64,000 nt of DNA from Patiria miniata (Eukaryota > Echinodermata > Asteroidea > Valvatida > Asterinidae): contig NW_024037063.1 in assembly GCF_015706575.1 (NCBI RefSeq), positions 12,214,927 through 12,278,926 of the forward strand, written 5' to 3'. Under the pieces are notes generated by a model. It was not told the DNA's origin, searched no databases, and was given only the letters and a program-made list of their open reading frames with translations. The position numbers and the translations under genes are program-made. Within the stretch, counting starts at the first letter, position 1. Each line of letters opens with the position of its first letter. Positions 25,101 through 37,100 of this stretch are shown one piece after another.

Positions 25101-28100
25101 ACTATGTTGAGCGCCTAACAGGCTGCCACACACGAAATTGTGCTCCGAGTAATTTCACATTTTTGACCATGATTGCCACATGATTCTGCTCTACCTCTAC
25201 ATCCAACTGTTTATGCATAATACCATGGATTCTACTGGAACACGAAGATCACCGATGCCAGTAATGTAACTCTCTTTTTTTTTGTCATTTCTTGGTTCTT
25301 GATTTGACTCCATGTACATTGCACTGAGCAGATACACGGATCCACCATTGACTCTGTCCATCTGGACTGTCATTGAACAATGGGATCCACAAGACGCCAC
25401 TGTCCGCATATTTGTTAACAAAGGGATGATACCTGTCTCACAATAACTATTAGGTAACAGTGACTTCTCGAACAATGGCTTTGCGCAAACTGTTCCTCCT
25501 ACTTGGCCTTTGTGTCTGTGTTTGTCTGAACTCGCAGAATGTCTCACTTGGTGACTTGAAGTCCAGTTACAGATTCAACTTGCAGTGGCAATCCAAGGGT
25601 TACTTGAAGATCAGAGTTACCTACTATTATTGCAATACATCGGCCACCTTTAATATTGAGTCCCGGTCCTGATCGGGATGTCAACCATGCGCACAGAGAA
25701 ATTCAACCCAACCAAACTGAATTTGCTCACCAATATGACATATCCCAACTACTCAGTGGCAAAAACACCCAAATAGGTGCTTTACCTCTTGATTTATGGA
25801 AAAATCTGGTACATCTAAGGGTAAATAGGCGACCCCCTACCCATTGAGGTGTTCGTGGTGGCAGAAGGAAACAACGAAAAATACAGGTGTGCTCAGTTGA
25901 ACGGCGGAAGCAACTTTCCACTGAGAAAAGTGGAGTCTGTTTGCCAAATCTGAGAAACATGGCGCCCACATCGAATCAAACCTACAGGTCTCTTCTCTGA
26001 ATGTCCAGTCCATCCGAAATAAAGCTACTGACTTTGTGGAATTTGTTCTCCGAAACTTGGTTGAAATCTGGGGATGATATGACAGTTGTTGAGTTAACAC
26101 CAGCTGGTTACACTTTTAAACACGTCCCAAGACCTCACAAAAAAAGGAGGAAGGGTCGGACTTCTAATTAATTATCATAATTACAGGTGATTTCAACATT
26201 CATGGTGACAACCCTCAAGATTCTGCTGCCGATCGGTTCAACACCCTCATCATGTCATACGGTCTAGTTCAACATATCACTGAGCCAACTCATCGCCATG
26301 GACACTGCTTAGATCTGCTGATCACGCGTGAAAATGTTTCACTAATTCTGGACCTTCACCTTCATCCGGGTCTCTCTGACCACTTTGCTATTGTGGCTAA
26401 ACTTCAACTTAATCAACCAGCTTCTCCCACCACAGTGATATCCACCCGTCGATTGAAGTCGATTAACATCGAAGACTTTCGTCATGACGTGGCATCGGCA
26501 TTTACTCAAATCAACCTCGAGAGTGTCGACCTCGATTCCTGTGTTGGTAAATATCAGTCAGCACTTGGAGGTTTGCTGGACAAGCCTGCCCCCTTCGCAC
26601 CCGACGTGTTCGAGTACGAACAGACAAACCGTGGTTCAATGAGGACATTCGTGCTGCCAGATGCACTCGACGACAACTTGAACGAAGATGGCGTCGTTCC
26701 AAGCTCGAAATCCACAGGCAGAATTACAGTATTGAGAGACGCATTGTGACTGAGTCAATCAGTAAAGCAAAAACTGCTTTTTATTCTTCTCAAATCAATG
26801 AGCGCTCAGGAGATCAGAGAAAACAGTTTTGCATTGTCAATAAATTATTGATTAAGAGTAAAAAGCCCATTTTACCATCTTCTGAATCTGAAGCCACTCT
26901 AGCGACACACTTTTCTGAATATTTCGTCAACAAAATTCTTAGCATACGCACCACAACTTAGTAATGATCCTTTGTGTTATTCGCACGAGGCACGTCTTGC
27001 TGTTTTTCAGTCTGCCAGCGAGACTGAAGTTAAAAAGTTAGTTTTGAATTCCCCATCCAAATTTTGTGAGCTCGACCATATTCATCCTAGTCTGTTAAAG
27101 GATTGTATTGATGAAATTGTTCCCTTTATCACCGATATAGTAAATAAGTCCTTCACCACTGGTACCTTTCCCGAGTCTCTTAAGGTTTCTTGTGTTCGTC
27201 CTCTGTTGAATAAAGCTGGCTTAGACAAGGACGTGTTCAAGAACTACAGACCAGTCTCCATCATTTTTTTGTAAAATAAAGACAATCGAAAGAATTGCGT
27301 CCTCAAGATTGTCTGCTCTGATGCGGAACAATGATCTCTTGGATACTTTTCAATCTGCTTATAGGCCTAATAACAGCACTGAGACTGCCCTGTTGAGTGT
27401 TCAAAATGATCTCTTGAATGCATTAGATCAGCAAAAGATCACTGCTCTTGTCCTCCTTGATTTAAGTGCAGCTTTCGACACTGGACCACACCATACTGCC
27501 GTCTAGACTCCATGATATTGTTGGCCTGCGGGGTTTAGCTCTTCAGTGGTGCCAGTCTTATCTTGAGAGCAGGCAGCAGTTTGTGCGTGTAGGTAACGCT
27601 ACTTCTAATTCCGTCTCTGTCGATTTCTCTGTACCACAAGGCTCTGTTCTAGGCCTTCAATGGTTCACTTTGTACATTTATCCGCTGACAGAAATCATCT
27701 TGCGCCACAAATTACATTATCATATGTATGCTGATGACAAACAATTATATCTGACTTTTAAACCCTCTCAATAACAAGCCGATTCTAGCATCTCTCAAAT
27801 AGAGACAAGAATTTGTGAAATTCACCAGTGGATGCAAGATAATTTCTTGAAGTTAAATGATGATAAAACAGAATTTATGATGATAGGCTCCCACAACTAC
27901 TTTTAAAAGTCAATATTCCCTTCATTAGTATATTCTCATATCACTCCAGTTAGCCAAGCCCGTAATATGGGTGTTATTTTTGATTTTTCATTGTCACACA
28001 AAAGTCAAATCTCCAATATTGCTCGTTTCAGCTTCATTTCATATTCGCAACATCAGCAAAATCAGAAAATATCTCAACCGCAACTCAACTGAACAAATCA

Positions 28101-31100
28101 TACATTGTTTTGTTACGTCGAGGCTAGACATGGGGAATTCCCTTTTGTTTGGTCTTCCGCAAGAACAACTCACCAGGCTCCAACGTATTCAGAACACTGC
28201 TGCACGTGTGGTCACATTAACCAGAAAATCCTCCCACATCACCCAAATTTTGAACAATCTACACTGGTTACCAGACTTCTCTCGGATAATCTATAAAATG
28301 ATGTTGTTGGTTTACAAAGCTCTAAATGGCAAAGCCCCGGGGCTTTGCCATTTACCCTTCCGCACTCTCCGATCCAGTAACAAGCATCTACTACATGAGC
28401 CAAAATGACACCGCATTTGCGGAGACAGGTCATTCTCTGTAGCAGCACCTCGTCTGTGGAATCGGCTACCTATTCACATGAAAACCTCAGAAACCATCCA
28501 GTCCTTCAAAACAGCTCTCAAACTCACCTCATGTCGTTAGCTTTCAATTAATCCCTTGCATTTATGTTTAATTTGTTTTTCTGCTCTTCCGTTGCTTACC
28601 TTAATTTGTTTAGTTTGTTTATTGATTCATATTGATTTTGTTTACTTATTTTTGCTGCTGTTTTGCTTGTATACAATTATGTATAGCGCCTTGAACACCT
28701 CACGGTGGATATGTTTGCGCTTTATAATTGTCCAGTATTATCAATATTATTATTATTAAAACTGGCACTGAGAAAGAAACGTGTACAAAGTCTATGGGAT
28801 TTAGGCGACAAAAAGAAGTAAGAACTAGATTTATGTTTGTGGACAAACACAGGGCTGTTTCGGTAATTTTTTGTGACGTGTGACATGTAAAGTTTCCAGT
28901 ATAAGTTCCATCAAGGAAGGATGTGTAGTTCTGTTTATAAATGATTTATAAATGGTAGCATATAATATGTGATTACATTCTTATAGGGCTTTGAATTATG
29001 ACGTCACATGTCACGTGATGACGTCATCATGACGTCACTTCAACTTTCATCTATAACACATCCCGGCATAGGTACATACAAAGTTTCAACCCAATCGGAC
29101 TTGCAGGCCTTCAAAATATGGGTTTTTTTATATGACGTCATATGTCACATGATGACGTCATCATGACGTTTAGTTAATTTTCATCTATAAGACATCCCGG
29201 TCTAGATACATACCAACTTTCAACCCAATCGGACCTGTAGTTCTGGAGATATAGCCCAATCTGTCAGATCTAGTCGAATTCTGGTAGAAAATGGTCACAA
29301 CAGAAAAATCGCATATTATGTGACGTCACGTGACTCGTGATGACGTCATGATGACGTCAATGTTCGGCACACAACTTCAGATGCTGGTCTAAGTGTGTGC
29401 CAAGTGCCTTCCACTGTAAAAACATGTACAAATGCTATGAGGAATGGCTGAAAAAGAAGAAACAAAAACAAAAACAAAAACAAAAAAATTAACGAAAACA
29501 AAGGCTGTTTCGGCTGGTTGCCGAAACAGCCAAAAACTAGAGATATTATGTCTGTTTGCAACAGAACAAAGGGCTTTTTCGCAGTTAAATACATTTCAGA
29601 AATATTTTACGCCTTACTCACAATTTGCCAAACAAATTGTAAAAAAACAGAAATTAATTTAGTATGTTTTGTTTGTTGCTTTAACGTTGGTATGGTTTCC
29701 CTGAACGATGTCATACGACGACGTCATCTTGATAACACTTGTCAATACACATTTTTGCTTTGTAGTCTTGTTGGTTTGTACCAAGATTGAAGTCAATCCG
29801 ATGAAAGGAAGACTGTTAAATTTTGGCACGCCGTGAATGTTTTTTTTTTTAAAGAAAAACGGAATATTAGGCCGTAAGTGGGGGTTTTCATCAAGACTGA
29901 ACGAGGCTTTTTTTTCTCTCTTATCTCAAGATTTTATCTCCTTTGAGCAGTTCAGCACCAGATGAATGCTTACCACCAGCAGTGAACAATTAGTATCGCT
30001 TGACTTAATGTCTTGTTTGGCATGCCTGAATCATTCTTTAGTGGTCTAAACGTACCTAGATTTTTCATCAAGTAAACATCAAATGTAATATTCGTTTTTG
30101 CCGGGCAATGAAACCAAGTTTTCTTTCTTTGATCATTGAAATTGATTGGCTAAATTGACGGCTAAATAGGGTGATATTAGGTAAGTAAAATTAATGCTTC
30201 CGGTTATGCGCGAATGATCCCATGATCTTGACATCCCAGGAGGCACATTTTAAGACCAATATAATGCAATGTGTAAAGACCGGGAATCATACCTTATGAG
30301 ATATGGTTTCCTCATTAAATATTCATTACGTCATTACAAGAGAATTACGTAATTAAGAATGGCTCTGGATATGAACATGTAACGTGTGATGCCAAACAGC
30401 TAGACCGATCTCAAGATATATATTATTAGGCCTATATATTTTAGTCACTCTTACGTAACACACGATAACGTCATAATGACGTCATATTACTTTTATTTAT
30501 AACATTTTCCTGTCTATACAGGATGGCCCCTACAAAAACGGAACAGCATACTTCCACTCAAACCACCTGTACCAATAGATGAAAATCTTTTAGAAGAAAT
30601 ATAATACCAAGATCTCTAGATTTGTTTCTGTAGTTTTTGCTGCAGAGCCTATTTTGCGAAGCACACATCTTTCATGTTGGTATTATTACATTACAATTCA
30701 TCCCTCTATCAAATTAAGTCAAATTCGCGGGCGCGGTTTAGTAATTCATCGGGACAAAATGAATCACGACTTTGTTTCACACAAAAAAATAATATGCTCT
30801 AGAACAAAAAATACTTTATCGAATCGGGCGATCTTTGTATCATTTTTCTTTAAACAGAGTTTCCGGGGGGTTGAGAGGGCGGCACCCTGTATACCTAACA
30901 CGTTTGAGATCAACCGGTCCAATAGTTTTATATTAATGATCCGCGCATCGCATCTGTTGCCTTTACGCGGTCGATCCCCATATGTTTTATGTTCTTAAAA
31001 AAAGTGAACATTTTGTGCATTTTTAGACGATCTCTAATGACCCCTGGATTAATGATGACCCATTGATGACTCCATCCAAGTGACATTAAAATCTATCAAA

Positions 31101-34100
31101 TTCTGTAAACAAAGAAACATTTGAAGCTTATGTGAACAATGACCTCTAATGACCCCTACATGACCTTTGACCTCAGTAATCCGATGAAGAATTGTGTCTT
31201 CCACCCGAGGGTCAGTGCATGTAAGTTTCATCATAATCCATAAAAACATGTACAATGTTGTAAACTTTCCCCAAAACTTTCCCAACTTTAACTTTGCTAA
31301 TCAATTATCCTTGTGTTCAAGTTTTGTGGAATTCATGGGAATGTTTAAGAAATGAATGCAATTCCGACAGTTCTGTACGGACATATGGTGATACATAATT
31401 TAGCACTGGTTATTGTCTCCAAAAAACTTCGTTCAGGCGACACAAAAACTGTAAGAAATTAACCTTACAATGGATGTCATGTGACCCCGATGACGTCACG
31501 ATAACAACCCTTTTCTTCAGATTCAGACGATAGACTATGCAAAGGTAACTTTAATGTATCGTATATTAAAAACTTCCCAAAGTGGTTGGTAGAATGAAAA
31601 CGTGTACAAAAACCTATTGGGAAATGTGGAAGAGGAAAGAGAAAACTAAAGGAAAACTATTAACGGCTGTGTGCTTTAACAACTTAAATAACAAGGAAAA
31701 CACTCTTGACAAACACAACAGCTGTTCGAAATTGAAATTGGAAACAGTTAAAAAATCTTAACGAAAAAAAGCTGAAATTGGTAAAAGCTAAGAGAAAAAA
31801 ATCTTAACGAAAACAATGCAAACGCTTCACTCACATTGAAGACGCATCACTTAGGCCTATATATACTGACGATCAATGAAAACGCATCACTAAGCAAATC
31901 TGGTACCTAAAAACGAAACACGTCCACACGATGCAGGTTGTGCGAGACGTCTTAGGGCTAAACCAGGTCTACAACATGTTAAGAGGCATTTGGAGGTTAG
32001 GGTTATCCGTCGCAAAATGAAAAGGAACACTCAGGGAAATCATGATAAAACAATGGGTTGAAAGAGTAGTTACATTGCGAGTAAAATAAGTTTTTCTCCA
32101 GTATTTCTTAACTACAGTGACACGAAGACAAAGGAATGTCTGCAATAGGTATGTTAGGTAGGTCTGGGTATGCTTTGGGGGTTTGAGCCCAATACAATGT
32201 CACTAGCAGAGAAATTCAAATTGCCATTTTGTCCAAGAGGGTCACGGTGAAGCCTATGGTTTCAATAGAACTTCCTTAATTGTATGTAAGTGATGCATTT
32301 TCATTGTAAGTGAAGCGTTTTAATTTTCATATAATTATAAGTTGTGCTTTTCATTGCGTTTTCATTGACCGACAAGTTTCGGGGTTTACTATTTAAACAG
32401 TGAACTAGCCCTCACTGTCCGGTATCAAATTTAAGTTCATGCATGCAATTACAATACAGATGACGAAAGAAGAGGATACATTGTCATTAAAATGGCGTAC
32501 ATACAAGATATTTTCTTTTAATGTTGCAAAGTGCAAACAGTCGAAGCCTTTGTCGTTTTTCAATGTCAGATCCACTCCCGTCCGCTCAATCAGCAGACAA
32601 AAAATGTCTTTCTCCGTTGTAAAGGAAGGTTCGCCCTGCCAAAGGAGATTAAAAATAATAACTAAATCATAAAAAAGGCTAGGTCTCTCGGCTATATTGT
32701 CAATTACCACAGGGAGTCGACCAATATTATAGAGTTGAAAAATCAACATTCTTATGTCCAAGAAATAATTATTTCGGTTCATCTCTAAAGTTGCTTCTGT
32801 TAAGGAACGGCACTTACATCTCTAAAAGGCACAACGTTCATAGCTGTTTTCTTCTTATGCATGCTCATCATGACAAGATGAAGACAGGTGTTGTGATCTT
32901 TGTCCTGGACGTTAACATCAGCGCCGTTTTCTAGCAGAGCCTTAACGCACGTGACATGTTTCTTGTCCACGGCAAGATGCAGTGCCGCAAAACCTGGGAC
33001 GGCTTTGAAGTTTTTCTCACACCTTTCCTGAGAATAGAAAAACATGAATGAGCGATAATTAGATAATTCAGACGCTATCTAGTTATAAAGCATTCTACCC
33101 GAATCGCTAGGAGTGCAGATTTGGACATGAAGAGTTGATTTCTGAAAGAATGATGTTTTGCGTTCACGGGATTTAATGGCTTAATCTGAACAGCCTGCTT
33201 GTTTTCTGCGTCTACGGTATTATACAGATTGCCAATCACAAGGCCAAAGGTATAATGTAAAACAGTTGAGGGAAATCAGTGGGGAAAGCTGAAAAGGACC
33301 TAATTTTTGTGATTATTTGATAGACCTGAGCGGAAGCCGTGTAGTACCACCCTCACCTGTTTAATGAGTGTCAGCACTACGTCCGTATGGCCCTTTAATG
33401 CGGCCAAGTGCAGTGCTGTATGTCCAGGACCAGTCGTAGAATTTACTAGTTCTGGTGCGACCTCTAGAATCCGCTCCGTTGCACTACAATGAGAAAAACT
33501 ATCAACGCTGAAAGTGTCGTTAGTGTCTCGGGTTTTTGTGTGTAAACTGTATTTCATTTTCAATTAATGTGTTTGTTACGGGTGTATTTCACATTTTCCA
33601 TAGTTTGCGTACCGTTTGTTTTCAATACCATTCAATTACAAAACACTACTCGATGTGAACTTCAGAATTTTTTTTTTTTTATTTCCGAAGGTGTTCAAAA
33701 GGTGTGCTTAAATATAACTGGATTCCAATATCCAACTTTATAATCTAAACGAATGGCCTGGTGCTTAAAAAGGTGACAAAACTTTAAAATTGAACGATAA
33801 AAGAAAAAAACTAATTTCAACAAATTTGTGTGAAATTCATATTCAAATTGAATGTTTTTACCGCTAAATATGAACGGCTTTACTCGGGAAAATTGGAACG
33901 TATATGCAGCAAGAGAAAGGAAAATTATAAACGAAATACGATCCCCAAAATGAAATAAATTGCACCAGAATAAAACAATTAGCTTAATGTACTAACAAGT
34001 TGTTTCCATGATAGGCTGCAAAATGTAGACAGTTCATCTGATTTACGTCCTTCGAGGTGCGGTCCACCTGCGGATGTCCCACCAACAGCTGAATTATTGG

Positions 34101-37100
34101 CTTCCACTCTTTAATTATTGATATGAACAGCGGTGTATTTCCACAAACTTCCTGTAGGTATAACAAATACTTCGTAAATAGCTTATTTCTTAATATAAGG
34201 TGGAATATCCGTGTGTTTTGTTTTGTATTCATCTCACCTACAGGTATGACAGCCCGATGGAGTCATTATATTTCCAATGTTTCCAAAAACAGCTGTGTAT
34301 GTTTTAGAAAGCAGCTTTTCATGTTTGTGGCCTTTGCGAAACAAAGCTTTGGGCTCCTGCTCCCTTTATTTCAGTCAGTTATAATTAGCTTTACAAAGCC
34401 GGTCCGACCCGGGAGGGAGCGCACTAACATAAATTGGCCAAGATATTAATATCCAAAAATACATGGTAAAGAAACTTGGATATTATTGCGTGTGTGGCAG
34501 GGCCAAATTTAACTTTTTCTTTCAATGTATTTTTGTATGCTTTAGTATAGGAGTAGCCCCCTGAGCAAATCCAGCGTTTTTTATTAGCTTTCCTACTTCC
34601 CCCTGTCCCAAGATTATGTGCCCTGCCACCCTGTAAGACCACAGACCCCTCATGGTCAGTAGCAGACCAGCGGCAGTAGAGAGAGGACTGTGCATTATAG
34701 TTCCTCTCTTTCCCCCTTGATTTTCTTGGGTGCGCTTTGCCCTGTGTGAGTGTTTATCTGCTCGAGTTATTGGTGAGTTTTGATATGTTCTTCTTTGTAT
34801 TTTCTCATTAAGTGTATTATTAAGATGTTAGAAGTTTTGAAAAGTCTTAGCATTGTTCAGAGTTTTGACAATTTATAAAGTTCATGAGCAGCCTTTTGTG
34901 ATTCTAAGTTACCAGTTGAGTTTAGTGACTTGGAGAATTTTTGCTTCTTTTTAATTTGATGGATCCTGATAGTTGGAGTTTGGGGATTTTGTAGGAAAAT
35001 TATGTTGTCACAAGAAGGTTGATTGTTGACTTGGTTTTCTGTGTTTTATTTCTGCATGGATTTCTTGACTTATTTTACTTCAGTGGTTGATACATGAAGA
35101 TGCATTGCATTGCATTTTGATTATTAGATTAATTGTTGATTTGATTCTTTTTCTTTAGACATCTGATTTCAGTATTTTGGATGGTGTTTTCTTCATTATC
35201 TTTATTGTTTTATTGTACATGTATAAAGCCAAGAGGAGTGGTTTTCCCACAGACTTCTTACTGATTAGTTTGCCATGTTTATTCATTAGTTAGACTTGTC
35301 CAAGCTGATAATTTACTGTAGACTTGCTTTTCCTTTATTTTGTATTTAGCCACCTGTTTCATTTAGTTAATCCATATCTGTTTGGACCTGTGCAAGTTAA
35401 CTGTTCCGACATCATGTCAAACCAAGACTCAAGCCCTCCAAGTTCGCCGTTCCCATGTGCGCAGGTTATTCCTGAAACTGATTTGTCTGACTCAGACTCG
35501 TCTGATAACAGTCAAAAATCTCTCTTCAATAGTCGTCTGGCCCATGAAGTGCAAACTTCAATAAGTCAGATCTCATTAGGAGACACAAAAAGTAAGGATA
35601 AACCGGCACCCAGAACAAGAGACAAGCAACAGACCAGTAGAGACCACCGACTAGAACACGAGGACTACAAATTTGTCCGAAATCTAGCGGTACCTCTCCA
35701 ACAAATGGTTTCAAAGCGAGTCTCCATGAACAAACAAATCAACTTGCTGGAGAACGCAGTCAGAAACAAGAACCCACCGAAGTACCTCCTGAGCCAAGTT
35801 CCAGTACCTACTCCACCCAAAGGCCATCGAATTCAATCGAATTTGGCGAACGTGTGGAAGGAGGTAGCCATGTCAGCTGCACTCGGGCGAGCAAGACTCA
35901 GCCTACGGCAACTACAGGACTGGAAGGAGCAAAACTACCGTTCTTTCGAAAGACAGAACCTCGAGGCCCTGGACCAGATCAAGGGCCATCTCCTGACCAA
36001 GGGGAACATCAACATAGCCAAGAAACTGCGCGCCCACTTCCTGCGTGAGCGGTCTACCAAGCAGCCAACCAAGCAGCGCCGCTAAACCACCCCCGGTCTC
36101 CACTAAACACAAACGGCTCTTTTCAGAGCCACCACAGCTTCCAAAAGAGATTGATCAATGTGTTTACTCTTTATTTATTATAATAATTACCACAACAATT
36201 ATTATTATTAAATAACCATGACTAGGAGAAACATTAGTTCATTCCACAAAAAAAAGGAAAATTAAAACATAAAGCCAAACGATTTGCCCATTCATGTTCA
36301 AATCTCCAACAGCTGTCCCAAGCTAACCAACGAAAAAAAATAGCCAACCAAAATGAACAATTCATAACCAACCTCTCAAAGCTATCACTCTCACCTACCG
36401 AGAAAATAGCTTTAGGCAAAGGTTTAAACTTTGTTCCCACCCCGGCTAAACCAACCCGTCTCTCACTTATCCAAGATATAAACAAATATCAAAGACGAAT
36501 AATAATTGCATTCTTGATGCACAAAAAAGTTCTAAAGAAGAGGCCCTTCAAACCTCCATCAACCTGGCAACCCAAATCCACTCAAAACCCCACACTTGAG
36601 AATTATTTGGAAGCTATCAAGATGGAACTCGCCCATGTCAGACTGAGAAAACCTCAGACAAACATGTCCCAAGCTGAATTATCAGCAATACGCAAACTCA
36701 AAAACAACCCATCTGTTGTTATCAAGCCTTACGACAAAGGCCGAGGCATTTGCATCATGACTATGAAAAAGTGGACAGGGATTTGACTCACGAAACCGCA
36801 CTCAAGGTACACAGCGCCCTCACCGACATGATAAGAAACAAACACATCGACAAACATACCTTTGCCTATCTTGACCCACTTGAACAACCCACGAACTGCC
36901 CTACCATGTATTTTCTTCCAAAAATACACAAGACTCCCCCACCGGGTGAGTCTTTTGTCGGTAGACCCATCATCAGCGGTTGCACGAGTCCAACAGCCAA
37001 GATATCCGAGTATGTGGATTATTTTCTCCTTCCAAAAGTATCCGCCCAACCCACTTATGTCCGTGACACCACAGACATTTTGCGGAAACTAGAAAAGGAA

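Larger units (their letters stand above)
17541..25106 (+). repeat. Array of diverged CRE-rich repeat units
   Basis: Landmarks recur in the same order with drift: TGACGTCA pairs (for example GATGACGTCATCATGACGTCA), then a box close to CCAAGTTTCATGACGATCGG, CCTATAACACATCCCGG, CGTGTACAAAGTCTATGGG, and a hairpin ending GGGCTTTTTCGC. Comparable landmarks are about 1.0-1.6 kb apart (CACGTTTGTGATGACGTCACGTG at 20,988 and 22,019). Within a unit the CRE pair plus the CAAGTTT...ATCGGA box appears about three times in different versions, so units look built of roughly 300-bp sub-units. No coding potential. Confidence 0.75.
25107..28757 (+). mobile_element. L2/CR1-type LINE, nearly full length, inactive
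   Basis: It interrupts a CRE-repeat unit: the repeat stops at 25,106 (GGAACTATGT) and resumes at 28,758. Endonuclease, reverse transcriptase and the C-terminal LINE region are in order. The 3' end has a hairpin-like GTATAGCGCCTTG...GCGCTTTATAAT and an ATT-repeat tail, the ending of L2/CR1-group LINEs. The first 550 bases are unassigned and may be 5' UTR, ORF1 remains or another insert. Many frameshifts and stops are present. Confidence 0.8.

Noticed and set aside
17541..25106. Regular short repeats that might suggest a CRISPR array
   Set aside because: The repeats are diverged, unevenly spaced and in an animal genome; no cas genes.
25460..25672. Open frame with a signal-peptide-like start (hydrophobic Leu/Cys stretch)
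   Set aside because: Lies inside the LINE insert, has no recognisable mature domain, and the opposite strand is equally open.
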